From JBDTNQ01 sp039933635 (GTDB taxonomy: Bacteria; Acidobacteriota; Vicinamibacteria; Vicinamibacterales; SCN-69-37): a DNA stretch of 58,691 bases. The stretch covers positions 1-58,691 of the forward strand of contig JBDTNQ010000011.1 in assembly GCA_039933635.1 (NCBI GenBank). The letters are read 5' to 3'. This document shows, piece by piece, positions 9,849 to 18,520 of the stretch. A program made the translations under genes and the position numbers. Each line of letters opens with the position of its first letter. Within the stretch, counting starts at the first letter, position 1. The notes beneath the pieces are model-generated. The model saw only the letters and a program-made list of their open reading frames with translations. It had not been told where the DNA came from and searched no databases.

Positions 9849-10357
9849 TGTCAGCATCTACGCGCGTCGTCTTCGTCATCGCTCTGGCCGCCGTCGCTGC
9901 GCCTGCTTCGAGCTCGGCGGCGACGTCCGCCGTCCAGGTGGAGCTCGATCGCATCGTGTCGCGCGTCAACGGACGTGTGATCACCCAGTCCGACGTCCGG
10001 CAGGCGCGGGCGTTGAAGCTGGTGGATGACGTGAGCTCGGATGAGGCGGTGCAGCGGGCCGTCGAAAACCGGTTTCTCATCCTTGGCGAGATGAATCGCG
10101 CGGCACCCATTGCCCCGCCGAGCGACGCGGAGATCGCCGCGCACCGCACATCGTGGGCGGGTGCGATCGGTCCTGACACCGCCGGTCAGATGACGAGAAA
10201 CGGGATGTCCGAGAACGATCTGCAGGCGTGGTTGCGTGATGACTTGCGGATCGGCGCGTATTTGAAGCGCCAGTTCGGCATGCTGCCGGAAGGCGATCGG
10301 ACCAGGGCCACCGATGACTGGCTGAATCGTCTGCGCGTGCGCGCGGATCTCAAGTAG
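9848..10357 (+). CDS. Short periplasmic SurA-N-like chaperone without PPIase domain
   Basis: 169-residue protein with a signal peptide (about residues 1-27, ending ASSSAATSA). It then has VQVELDRIVSRVNGRVITQSDV, the typical start of SurA/PrsA-type chaperone domains, and a helical region ending in DWLNRLRVRADLK, as in SurA N-terminal modules. No parvulin domain follows, so it would be a holdase rather than an isomerase. Its ATG overlaps the Omp85 stop, tying it to the outer-membrane assembly operon. It ends convergently with the downstream glycosyltransferase, sharing 8 bases. The chaperone function is inferred from motif and context. Confidence 0.72.
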   Translation: MSASTRVVFVIALAAVAAPASSSAATSAVQVELDRIVSRVNGRVITQSDVRQARALKLVDDVSSDEAVQRAVENRFLILGEMNRAAPIAPPSDAEIAAHRTSWAGAIGPDTAGQMTRNGMSENDLQAWLRDDLRIGAYLKRQFGMLPEGDRTRATDDWLNRLRVRADLK

Positions 10358-11618
10358 TCGACGCGGGCGTCCCGCTGAGCAAACGCCGGTACATCGCGAT
10401 GTGCCGATCGGCGATCACCGACCACGAAAACTCGCGCTCGACGATCGATCGGCTTGCGGCGCCCATCGCCTTCAACCGATCGTCGTCGGCGAGTGCCGCC
10501 TCCAGCGCCGAGGCGAGCGCGTCAACGTCGTCGGGCGCCACGATCCAGCCGTTCACGCCGGGGCGCACCTTGTCCGGCAAGCCGCCGGCGTTCGTTGCGA
10601 CCACCGCCCGCCGGTGGGCCATGGCCTCGAGCGTGACGAGCGAGCTGCCTTCGTAGCGCGTCGGATGCACGAAAACGGAAGCGGCCTCGTACCAGGCGTG
10701 CAGATCAGCTTCGCTGGCGCGACCGGCAAACGTGGTCCGCGTTTCGATCCCGGCGTCAGCAGCCGTCCGCTCGATGTGGCTGCGATAGGGTCCTGCGCCG
10801 ACGATCACCCAACGCCAGGGACGTTGCGCGAACGAGGGTGATCCCGACGCTCGGCCCAGCGCGCGCGCGAGGACGTCGAAGCCCTTGTTGAACTCGAGCC
10901 GGCCGACGCTCAACAGCACGCGCTCGTCCGCGTCGATGCCAGAGCGTTGCCGAAGCATGGCACCACCGGCCGGACCGGCGGTCGCGGCCAGCGCCACGAG
11001 ATCGATGCCGTTCGGAATTGTTTCCATCTGACCTGGCCGCGGTGTCAGGTGCCGTGCCACCGTGGGTTCGAGGGCGACGTCCGTGGCGATGATGCAGTCC
11101 GCCGCGCGTGCGGCGCGTCGCACCGCCCATCGAAGCGGCGCGTAGCCTGCGCGCTTCATTACGGTCTGCGTCGTAGCCGTGGCCCCGAATTCCTCGAGGC
11201 CCTGCGGGTTGAGCACCAGCGGCACGACGTGTGGGCTCATGGCGGCGCCCAGCAGACTTGCGCCGAATCCATGGATGATGTCGGCGGCCCCATCACGAGC
11301 GAGCGCGTGCGCCAGACGTCCCGCCCGATAGCCGTAGAGTAAATACGCCGTGCTGCGATCGACGACGGTGGTGCCGCGGCGATTAGCCAGCGGGAAGGTG
11401 AGATAGGAGACGTGGCGTACGGAAATCTGCGGATGCGCAAACGGATCGGTCCAGCTCTGATGCCGAACAGAAGCCGGCGGCACGATGAGCGTGACGCCGA
11501 CTCCGCGCTCGGCCAGATGCCGCACCAGATCATGGACCGATCGCTCGAGACCGCCGACGCCGTGCAGCGGCATCACGGCGCGCGCGATGACGACGACGCG
11601 GAGAGGTGTGGTCGTCAT
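10350..11618 (-). CDS. GT4-type glycosyltransferase
   Basis: 422-residue GT-B-fold glycosyltransferase, last gene of the minus-strand glycan block. The start at 11618 gives MTTTPLRVVVIARAVMPLHG, and GVGGLERSVHDL is the acceptor-side loop of GT4 enzymes. In the C-terminal half NKGFDVLARAL and YEGSSLVTLEAMAHRR give the nucleotide-sugar E-x7-E type motif. The start codon overlaps the stop of the upstream glycosyltransferase (ATGA). Donor and acceptor cannot be read from sequence; the context suggests a surface polysaccharide or glycolipid. Confidence 0.88.
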   Translation of the reverse strand: MTTTPLRVVVIARAVMPLHGVGGLERSVHDLVRHLAERGVGVTLIVPPASVRHQSWTDPFAHPQISVRHVSYLTFPLANRRGTTVVDRSTAYLLYGYRAGRLAHALARDGAADIIHGFGASLLGAAMSPHVVPLVLNPQGLEEFGATATTQTVMKRAGYAPLRWAVRRAARAADCIIATDVALEPTVARHLTPRPGQMETIPNGIDLVALAATAGPAGGAMLRQRSGIDADERVLLSVGRLEFNKGFDVLARALGRASGSPSFAQRPWRWVIVGAGPYRSHIERTAADAGIETRTTFAGRASEADLHAWYEAASVFVHPTRYEGSSLVTLEAMAHRRAVVATNAGGLPDKVRPGVNGWIVAPDDVDALASALEAALADDDRLKAMGAASRSIVEREFSWSVIADRHIAMYRRLLSGTPASTT

Positions 11619-12889
11619 CGGGCGCCCGGACTCAGAAGGGATTCGTACAGAGCCGCGACGCGGCCCACGACGAGCGGCGCTGCGAAGCGAGTGCGGACGT
11701 CGTCGCGAGCGGCAGCGCCCAGCCGGCCCCGCAGCGCGGGATCGGCGGCGAGCTGGGCGAGCGCGGCCGAGAACGCGACGACATCGTCGGCCACGAGTGC
11801 CGTGCGGTCGTGCTGCAGGATGTCGGTGGTGCCGCCCGTATTCATCGCGGCAATCGGCGTGCCCAGCGCGGCGGACTCGATCAGCACGCGACTCAGGGAC
11901 TCCGGCCCGTACGATGGGAATGCCAGCATCGACGCGTGCCGCATCCACGCCCAGACCTCTTCGCGCGGGCGCCATCCGATGATGCGGAGATCGATGCCGG
12001 CGCTCCGGGCAGCGGTTTCGAGAAGCGCGCGATCAGGACCGTCGCCAACGACGACGAGGGGCCAGCGGATGCCTGCGTCGACGAGGGCGCGGACGAGGAA
12101 TTGCGTGCCCTTGTTCGGCGCAATCTTGCCGGCGTAGAGAACGTAGGGCTCGGCCAACATCACCGGCGAACCCACGTAGGCGTCATCCAGGGCCGTCATG
12201 TCGACCGGGTTTGGAATGGTGTGCAGGCGGGCGGCCGGAATCTCTCGTGCCCGTTCCGCCAGGTCACGCGCGATGGCGGAGCTCACGGCGATGATCGCGT
12301 CGGCCCTCGCCAGCGTCGTCCGCTTGGTCGCGAGATTCGCGCGCATATAGGGAATCATCGGCCAGGCCGCCATCGACGCCGCGCCGGCCCGTGGTTGGAG
12401 GCAGCGCGTCATCATCGAAGCCGAGCACCGCGGGCAGAGGCGGGACTGCCGGGGGTCATAGATCAAGTCCGACCAGTAGCAGACGGGCCAGTAGTCGCGA
12501 ACGGTGGCCACGACCGGCGTTCCGCGAGCGTGGCCCGCGCGGATCGACGGCACCGTCGTCATCACGTGCTGCGCGTGCACGATGTCGACGGGATGACGTC
12601 GCAGGTCATCAGTCAGATAGCGGGTCAGGCGCGCCCAGAGCCGCTCGTTCTTGATCAGGTTGCGAACGAAGGGAATACCCGGGGCCCGGATGGAGAAGGT
12701 GGTGACCGGTACGGACTGGTAGTGGTCCTGCGTGAGACCGCTCGTGGTTCCGGCCGCGACCTTCAACACGCGCACGTCGTGACCCAGCGACGTCAGACCG
12801 CGAACGAGTTCCCAGGTGCTCCAGCCGCTGCCACCGCAGATGGGCGGAAACGAGTCGGTCGTGACGAGGACTCGCCGGCCGGCGCTCAT
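11615..12889 (-). CDS. GT4-type glycosyltransferase
   Basis: 424-residue GT-B glycosyltransferase. The N-terminus MSAGRRVLVTTDSFPPICGG carries the Gly-rich acceptor loop (GGSGWSTWEL). The C-terminal domain has PNKGTQFLVRAL and SYGPESLSRVLIESAALG, the E-x7-E donor motif. The middle part has several Cys (LYDPRQSRLCPRCSASMMTRC-like region), seen in some GT4 proteins that act on lipid-linked sugars. The start at 12889 overlaps the stop of the gene before it. It is part of a translationally coupled run of three glycosyltransferases; specificity is unknown. Confidence 0.87.
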   Translation of the reverse strand: MSAGRRVLVTTDSFPPICGGSGWSTWELVRGLTSLGHDVRVLKVAAGTTSGLTQDHYQSVPVTTFSIRAPGIPFVRNLIKNERLWARLTRYLTDDLRRHPVDIVHAQHVMTTVPSIRAGHARGTPVVATVRDYWPVCYWSDLIYDPRQSRLCPRCSASMMTRCLQPRAGAASMAAWPMIPYMRANLATKRTTLARADAIIAVSSAIARDLAERAREIPAARLHTIPNPVDMTALDDAYVGSPVMLAEPYVLYAGKIAPNKGTQFLVRALVDAGIRWPLVVVGDGPDRALLETAARSAGIDLRIIGWRPREEVWAWMRHASMLAFPSYGPESLSRVLIESAALGTPIAAMNTGGTTDILQHDRTALVADDVVAFSAALAQLAADPALRGRLGAAARDDVRTRFAAPLVVGRVAALYESLLSPGAR

Positions 12890-14034
12890 CGGCCTCGCCT
12901 CAAGGCGCGCAGCCGCCGATCGAGCACGGCGCAGTGCGCGTCCCAGCTGAAATCGCGCACCACGCGCGCCCGCGCCGCGGCGCCCATCCGTGCGCGAATT
13001 GCCGGGTCGGCCAGCGACACCAGCGCGCGTTCGAGACCGCGTGGATCTTTGGAATCGTAGAGCACACCTTCGCGCCCGTCTTCGACGAGACGACGCAGCC
13101 GAGGCAGGGCCGGCGCCACGACGGGCAAGCCGACGGCCATGTACTCGAACACCTTGAGGGGTGACCAGTAGAATCCCAGCCGCAACGGCGCGTGCTTGAT
13201 CGGATCGAACGGTGCGACGCCAATGTCGGCGGCCGCCAGGGCCGCGGGCAGTCTCGCGTGCGGCAGCGCGCCCGTGAAGAGGACGCCCGGTACGTCGCGC
13301 GCGGCGCGCTCGGCCGCTGCCCGCTCGGGACCATCGCCGATGAGCACGCCGCCAAACCGGTGGTCGTTCGCCTGGTGCAGTCGCGCGAGCGCTGCCGTCA
13401 GGTGGACGACGCCGTGCCACGACCGAAAGGCGCCCGCGAAGACGCAGAGGATGCGGCCGGCGTCGCGCACGAAGGGCACCGGCCCTTCGGCATCGGGGCG
13501 GAAGTGATTGACGTCCGCGCCCCATTCGACCTGCAGCACGCGCTTGCGGTCTACCCAGTCGGGAAGGATATCCGCCGACGGCGTGACGAACAGATCCGTG
13601 GCGCGGCAGATGGCATCGCGCCAGCGCTGCATCGGACGAACCAGTATGAAGTGGTCGAGCCGGGCCTTCGTGGATCCGGGATAGTCGATCACGGGCGCAT
13701 TGACTTCGAGCACGGCAGGCACATCGAGCCGACGCGCGGCGAAGATGCCTTCGCCGCCGAAGTTGTAGTAGCGCTCCATGATGACGTCCGCCCGCACCTC
13801 GCGGGCCAGATCGGTCACTGTGCCCGTACGCATCCACCGGAGGGCTGCGCGTCCGAACGGCGCGCTCAGGCGATGCCAGTGCACCAAACCTTCCGGCCAC
13901 GCGCCGCCGGGCGTGGTGGCGACGTGTACTTCGTGTCCGCGGGCCGCGAGCCCATCGGCCACCGACTGCACGTGAACGGATCCGCCCAGCGATCCAGGCA
14001 CCGTCTGGTCGATGGCGACGTAGAGGATCCGCAT
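12886..14034 (-). CDS. GT4-type glycosyltransferase
   Basis: 382-residue GT-B glycosyltransferase starting MRILYVAIDQTVPGSLGGSV at 14034. The Gly-rich acceptor loop and DGLAARGHEVHV segment are typical. KVFEYMAVGLPVVAPALP and the following loop form the C-terminal donor-binding signature, with Glu of FEYMA as the conserved residue. An upstream in-frame extension is not family-like. The stop overlaps the next glycosyltransferase by four bases, and the start is one base from the stop of the methyltransferase gene upstream. Confidence 0.87.
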   Translation of the reverse strand: MRILYVAIDQTVPGSLGGSVHVQSVADGLAARGHEVHVATTPGGAWPEGLVHWHRLSAPFGRAALRWMRTGTVTDLAREVRADVIMERYYNFGGEGIFAARRLDVPAVLEVNAPVIDYPGSTKARLDHFILVRPMQRWRDAICRATDLFVTPSADILPDWVDRKRVLQVEWGADVNHFRPDAEGPVPFVRDAGRILCVFAGAFRSWHGVVHLTAALARLHQANDHRFGGVLIGDGPERAAAERAARDVPGVLFTGALPHARLPAALAAADIGVAPFDPIKHAPLRLGFYWSPLKVFEYMAVGLPVVAPALPRLRRLVEDGREGVLYDSKDPRGLERALVSLADPAIRARMGAAARARVVRDFSWDAHCAVLDRRLRALRRGR

Positions 14035-14035
14035 G

Positions 14036-15115
14036 TCAGGCGGCGCCTTTCGATGGGTGCCCTGCGCCGCTCGCCGGTTTTCGGAGCAGCGCGAAATACG
14101 GTCCGGATCGGATCCGCCCGAAGAGCCACACGTCCAGGGACATGGCCGCCGTGACCGCGAGGAGCGCACGATAGAGCAGCCCGCCCTGCCGGAGGCGCGC
14201 CTGAGCCGAGGCGCGCGCGGCTTTCACCGGCGCGGCCGCGTCGGTCGTCGCGGCCTGAGCCGTCGAGCGGGATCTGGCTCGCCGGATCATCCAGCGTTCG
14301 ACCATGCGCGTGAGGATGTTCTCGACGAAGGCGCCGATGATCGGCGAATAGTACGTGATGCGCTCGATCTCGAAGCCGCATTCGTTTGCCACACGCGTCA
14401 GTTCGTCGTGATCGGCGATGGGATTCAGGTGGTCGGACTTGCGCAGCCGCTCCTGCCGCAGGTCGAGCAGGCCGAGACGCTCGATCAGCCGCGCGAGACG
14501 ATTGACGAGCCGGACCCCCGCGGCCGGCCAGCCGTTCTTCCGTACGTGCGTGTAGATGAAGAGCGCCCCACCCGGCACGAGCACGCGGTTGGCTTCCCGC
14601 AACACATCGTGGAACGCCTGCGGCGAGAGGTGCTCGAGCACGTCGAGCGACCAGGCCTTGGTGAAGACGCCCGATTGCAGCGGCAGGCGGCGGAGATCGC
14701 CCAGAATCAGGTCGGCTCGATCGACCGCCTCCGCCGCGAAGAAGGGACTGATGTCCACGCCCAGCATGGCAGCCCCGCACCCGGCGTTCCAGACGATGGC
14801 GCGGCCGCTGCCGCAGCCGAGATCGACGACGAAGTCGCTGGAGGACGGCGCCAGAAACCGTCGCAGCATGTCGTTGCGAATCTTCGATCCGAGGACCGGC
14901 GGCGCGATGGACTCGTGTCGTGCGTCGGCGTGCAGTTCGTGATCGAGGTATTTGGTCTGCTCCTCGAACGTGGTGGCGGGTCGCAGGTCCAGATATCCGG
15001 CATCGGCGGCGAAGTGCCGGCCGCACCCCGTGCACGACAGATCAGCGACGCGCCGTTCGAGCGTCTTCGTGCAATCGGGACACTGCACGGCCTCGAGCAT
15101 GCGCGCGGAGATCAT
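14036..15115 (-). CDS. Class I SAM-dependent methyltransferase with N-terminal zinc ribbon
   Basis: 359-residue protein. The start at 15115 gives MISARMLEAVQCPDC; Cys12, Cys15, Cys28 and Cys31 form a Trm112-like CxxC...CxxC ribbon. The Rossmann methyltransferase core follows, with motif I VVDLGCGSGRAIVWNAG and LGVDIS as the SAM-binding acid, then a post-motif segment SLDVLEHLSPQAF. The C-terminal 50 residues are basic and then hydrophobic (LLYRALLAVTAAMSLDVWLF), perhaps a membrane anchor. Among glycosyltransferases the likely substrate is a sugar, lipid or isoprenoid carrier, but this is inference. Confidence 0.83.
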   Translation of the reverse strand: MISARMLEAVQCPDCTKTLERRVADLSCTGCGRHFAADAGYLDLRPATTFEEQTKYLDHELHADARHESIAPPVLGSKIRNDMLRRFLAPSSSDFVVDLGCGSGRAIVWNAGCGAAMLGVDISPFFAAEAVDRADLILGDLRRLPLQSGVFTKAWSLDVLEHLSPQAFHDVLREANRVLVPGGALFIYTHVRKNGWPAAGVRLVNRLARLIERLGLLDLRQERLRKSDHLNPIADHDELTRVANECGFEIERITYYSPIIGAFVENILTRMVERWMIRRARSRSTAQAATTDAAAPVKAARASAQARLRQGGLLYRALLAVTAAMSLDVWLFGRIRSGPYFALLRKPASGAGHPSKGAA

Positions 15116-16287
15116 GCGCACACCGTCCGCAGCGCGTCTTCGATGCGAGCGGCGCGCGCGCTCCACGTATAATCGGGCGCCAGGCGCCGCGCGGCCGCGG
15201 CCAGGGACGCCGCGCGTGCCGGATTGGAGGCGAGTCTGGCAATGGCGTGCGCCCAGGCTGTCGGATCGTCGGGTGCCACGAACTCTGCGACGTCCGGCGT
15301 GAGGATTTCGCGGATCGACGGAAGATCAGACGCCACGATTGGCCGGCCAAGGGCCAGATACTCGAACAACTTGAGGGGCGACGTGTACCGCGCCGAGATC
15401 GCCGACGCGCCGTTGGGCAGCGCCAGCATCGACGCCGCGGCCAGACGGCGTGGCACCTCGGCTGGCGGCACATGGCCCGTGATGGTGATCCGCGCGTCGA
15501 CGCCCAGTTCGCGCGCCAACTGCTCGACTCGCGCGAGGTCGCCTTCGCCCGGGTGCCCCCCGACGATCAGCGCCCGCGCATCGGTTGTCTGCGCGATCGC
15601 GCGCACCAGCACGTCGACGCCCTTCCAGGGATAGAGGTGACCGGCGTACCCAACGACCGGCGGGCCGTCTGGCAGCGGGTCCGGCGTCCGCTCCACCAGC
15701 GCATCGGGCGCGCCGTCCGGAATCACGAACACGCGCGGCCGAGGGCCGAAGCGCGTGGTTAGCTCATCGGCCAGGGCGCGCGTGATCGTGACGTAGCCGG
15801 CGGCGTTCGCCCACACGCGCGCCTCGCGGCGGCCGAGTCGGTGCAGCTTGGATGCGGACGGCGCGAGGTCGGCGCGCCCGAGGAGTGATGGCATCTCGGC
15901 GGCGACCACATCGGCGATGCCGTGCGATTCGTACACCACGCGCGGACGGCGGCGTGCGGGCCACTGCAAGAGGAACGATGCGAGGCCGAGATCGCGCGTG
16001 TACACGACGCCCGGCGTCCGCGCCACGAGGGCGGAGGCCGAGAGCAGGAACTGGATGCGGCGGGCGGGCGGCGCGATGTTCGACGCAATGGGACGAATGG
16101 TCAGCCGCGCCTCGGGCGGCAGATCGTAGAAGGTGAATGGATCGCGCGCCGGCTGCGTGGTGTCGGGTCGCACGGCCAGCGTGACGTCGAGTCCGCGCCT
16201 CGCCAGGGCATGACACGTCGCCATCGTCTGCGCGCCGTTGGCGCGCTCGATGGGAAATCGCGTATCGGCAAGGTACAGAAGAGTCAC
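15112..16287 (-). CDS. GT4-type glycosyltransferase
   Basis: 391-residue GT-B glycosyltransferase. The N-terminus MTLLYLADTRFPIERANGAQ has the NGAQ acceptor-loop variant of a recognisable GT4 subgroup. GHLYPWKGVDVLVRAI marks the start of the donor domain, and SPLKLFEYLALGRPIVASDL the donor-binding helix. The stop overlaps the methyltransferase start (ATGA). It is separated by about 45 bases from the membrane protein gene upstream, so it probably belongs to the same transcription unit. Confidence 0.88.
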   Translation of the reverse strand: MTLLYLADTRFPIERANGAQTMATCHALARRGLDVTLAVRPDTTQPARDPFTFYDLPPEARLTIRPIASNIAPPARRIQFLLSASALVARTPGVVYTRDLGLASFLLQWPARRRPRVVYESHGIADVVAAEMPSLLGRADLAPSASKLHRLGRREARVWANAAGYVTITRALADELTTRFGPRPRVFVIPDGAPDALVERTPDPLPDGPPVVGYAGHLYPWKGVDVLVRAIAQTTDARALIVGGHPGEGDLARVEQLARELGVDARITITGHVPPAEVPRRLAAASMLALPNGASAISARYTSPLKLFEYLALGRPIVASDLPSIREILTPDVAEFVAPDDPTAWAHAIARLASNPARAASLAAAARRLAPDYTWSARAARIEDALRTVCA

Positions 16288-16332
16288 GATCCGACTAGTG
16301 TATCCCCCGCGGTTCGGTGTCCGGCCGCACCA

Positions 16333-17706
16333 TCACTGCTGCGGCAAGCCGTAGAACGACTCGCGGTTCGTCACGTAACGCCACACGATCGATGGCGCGT
16401 GCAATGGCAGTTCCACGAATGTCACTCGCGCGTTCTCCGCCGGTGACATGCGCTGCCGATCCATCCGGTGCAGGCCGAATTGCGCCATGAGGCCGATGTT
16501 CCACCAGACGCACAGCACCACTACGGCCGTCATGACATGGGCGCGCCAGTTGCGCATGGCCGGGACGAGAGCGGCGAGGCCCACCACGAGCAGGGGCGTC
16601 ACCGCCACGAACCGGCGCTGGCCGAACGAGCCGGCCACGGTCCACGACTCCACGCACCCCGAAACGTAGGCCTGGAGCGCGATCTGCACGAGGAAGAGGG
16701 CGGTCAGCCATCGGGTGTCGCGATGGAGGCCTGGGACGCGTCCGGCCGCCATCGCGACGAGGCCGGCACAGGCGACGATGGCGAGCGGCGTCCAGACGAA
16801 AAAGCCATGTTCGGGCGAGAAGAGCACGCCCATGAAGTGTGGGGAGGACCAGGTCATCTTGCGGGCGACCAGGTGCGTAGGGCTCGGGTGTCCGTTCAAC
16901 GCGTCGTAGGCGATGAGTTGCGGCGCGTACGCCAGCAGGAAGACGACGGCGCTCGTGATCACGCCAAGAAGGGGACGACGGCGATTGCCCGGCACGGTGA
17001 GGATCATCGCGCGCGAGAAGTCGAGAGCGGGACCCACGAGAAAGAAGACGTCCTGTTCGCGCACCATGGGCAGCAGCGCACCGACCAGGGCCAGCAAAGC
17101 CATGCCGGACGGGCTCCACGACTCGCGCACCTTCAGCCAGATCCAGATGAACAGCGACACCGCGAAGGCCGACGCCGCGTGCGAGAATCCCGGCGCGACG
17201 TACATGTAGAAGACGATCGGCGTGCCCAAGGCCGTCGCCATCGTGGCCGTGCCTCCGTGACCCAGTAGACGCCGCGCGATGGCCCACGAGAGCCACAGGG
17301 CCGCGAAGCCGTATCCGGCAGAGGCCCACGTGACGGCGGTGATGTAGGGCGGGCTGTAGCCGTTTGCCGGCTGGCCCGTCAGCATCGCGGCCACGTGACC
17401 CACGGCGTAGAACGGCGCCCAGAGAATGGCGGTACCAATCGGCGCGAAGTTGGGCGCCCGGCCCGCTTCGTTCGTGAGGTCGAGAAACGTGGCGCGAAAG
17501 CCTCGAAGCCGATCGGGACCGGCGTCATAGAAGTGCCCGTACTCGTTGCGGAAGTCGACATCGTGGTCGAAGGTCCACGAGCGAAGCCACGAGAAATACT
17601 CGATCTCGTCCGCCGCGCCGAGCCGCGTGGTCACGCCCACGAGCGACACGAGAAACAGCGCGACGAGGATCCATCGCGCCTTGGGTGAACGCAGGCCGGC
17701 TGTCAC
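16333..17706 (-). CDS. Polytopic membrane glycosyltransferase-like protein (GT39/ArnT-like)
   Basis: 457-residue integral membrane protein with about ten hydrophobic segments. After the first membrane helix (RWILVALFLVSLVGVTTRLG), the loop ADEIEYFSWLRSWTFDHDVD has the acidic pair typical of C-type (lipid-phosphate-sugar-dependent) glycosyltransferases. I chose GTG 17706, two bases from the stop of the CPBP gene, because residues encoded further upstream look like an out-of-frame shadow of that gene. Such enzymes transfer sugars from polyprenyl-phosphate donors on the periplasmic face; the acceptor is unknown. Confidence 0.72.
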   Translation of the reverse strand: MTAGLRSPKARWILVALFLVSLVGVTTRLGAADEIEYFSWLRSWTFDHDVDFRNEYGHFYDAGPDRLRGFRATFLDLTNEAGRAPNFAPIGTAILWAPFYAVGHVAAMLTGQPANGYSPPYITAVTWASAGYGFAALWLSWAIARRLLGHGGTATMATALGTPIVFYMYVAPGFSHAASAFAVSLFIWIWLKVRESWSPSGMALLALVGALLPMVREQDVFFLVGPALDFSRAMILTVPGNRRRPLLGVITSAVVFLLAYAPQLIAYDALNGHPSPTHLVARKMTWSSPHFMGVLFSPEHGFFVWTPLAIVACAGLVAMAAGRVPGLHRDTRWLTALFLVQIALQAYVSGCVESWTVAGSFGQRRFVAVTPLLVVGLAALVPAMRNWRAHVMTAVVVLCVWWNIGLMAQFGLHRMDRQRMSPAENARVTFVELPLHAPSIVWRYVTNRESFYGLPQQ

Positions 17707-17708
17707 GC

Positions 17709-18491
17709 TCAGCCGCCGAGGCTCTTGGCGATCAGGCCTTGCACGACCTGGATCGCGTTGAACGCACCGTGGTTGACCATGGGAAGAATCGCGGAGCGCC
17801 GGCGGATGTAGATGATGCCCCACAGCAGGCCCAGCAGTCCGATGGCGAGGGCCACGTCGACGCCCTGATCGAGGTGCAACGCGCCAAACGTCAGGCTGAA
17901 GAGCGCCAGTCCAACGCGCGCGCCGCCGAGCCGCTGGTCGAAACGATGCAGGATGAACGCCCGCTGCAGTTCCTCTCGTACGCCGCCGCCGAGCACCACG
18001 ACGGCCACGAAGATCGTCGCCTTCAGCGGCGATCCGAGAAACGATTCGAACGGATTCTGCTCGACGGTGTGCGTCCATGGCGCCACCGCGCGCAGGCCGA
18101 GCACGATCGCCGTGACCGCGAGGAACACGACAGGGACCAGGGCCAGTCCTCGCAGAATCTCGCCTCGCACCGGCTTCGATCCCACGAAGACGTCCGCCGA
18201 CCGTTCCCCGCCCATCCGGAGAAAGGCCCAAATCAGCAGCGCCACGAGCGCGGTGTCGAGCATCGTCAACAGCGCGAAGAAGCGGAACGAAATGGTCGCC
18301 TGACCATCGAAAATGGGCAGGTGCAGGACGGTGGCCAGCATGGCGGCAATGAACAGTTGCGTCGGTACGCCGCAGACCATCAACGCCTGCAGGCCTGCCA
18401 GCCACCGAGGCAGGGGATCAGGCACGGGCACGAAACCGGTGGCCGGCCCGGAAGGGGAAGCAATCGGAATGGCCGCCGGGCTCTCGTCCAC
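17709..18491 (-). CDS. CPBP/CAAX-type intramembrane metalloprotease
   Basis: 260-residue protein with about seven membrane segments and the full CPBP (Abi) signature: Glu173-Glu174 with Arg177 (VREELQRAF), Phe202/His206 (FGALH) and His241/Asn245 (HGAFN). These are the metal-binding and catalytic residues of the Rce1-like glutamate intramembrane proteases. In bacteria the family processes peptides or membrane proteins, or serves in bacteriocin immunity. Here it sits within an envelope glycan block, with no peptide gene next to it. All three motifs are intact, so activity is likely; the substrate is unknown. Confidence 0.88.
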   Translation of the reverse strand: MDESPAAIPIASPSGPATGFVPVPDPLPRWLAGLQALMVCGVPTQLFIAAMLATVLHLPIFDGQATISFRFFALLTMLDTALVALLIWAFLRMGGERSADVFVGSKPVRGEILRGLALVPVVFLAVTAIVLGLRAVAPWTHTVEQNPFESFLGSPLKATIFVAVVVLGGGVREELQRAFILHRFDQRLGGARVGLALFSLTFGALHLDQGVDVALAIGLLGLLWGIIYIRRRSAILPMVNHGAFNAIQVVQGLIAKSLGG

Positions 18492-18520
18492 GAAGAGACT
18501 TTATCAGGACGACGGATCGC

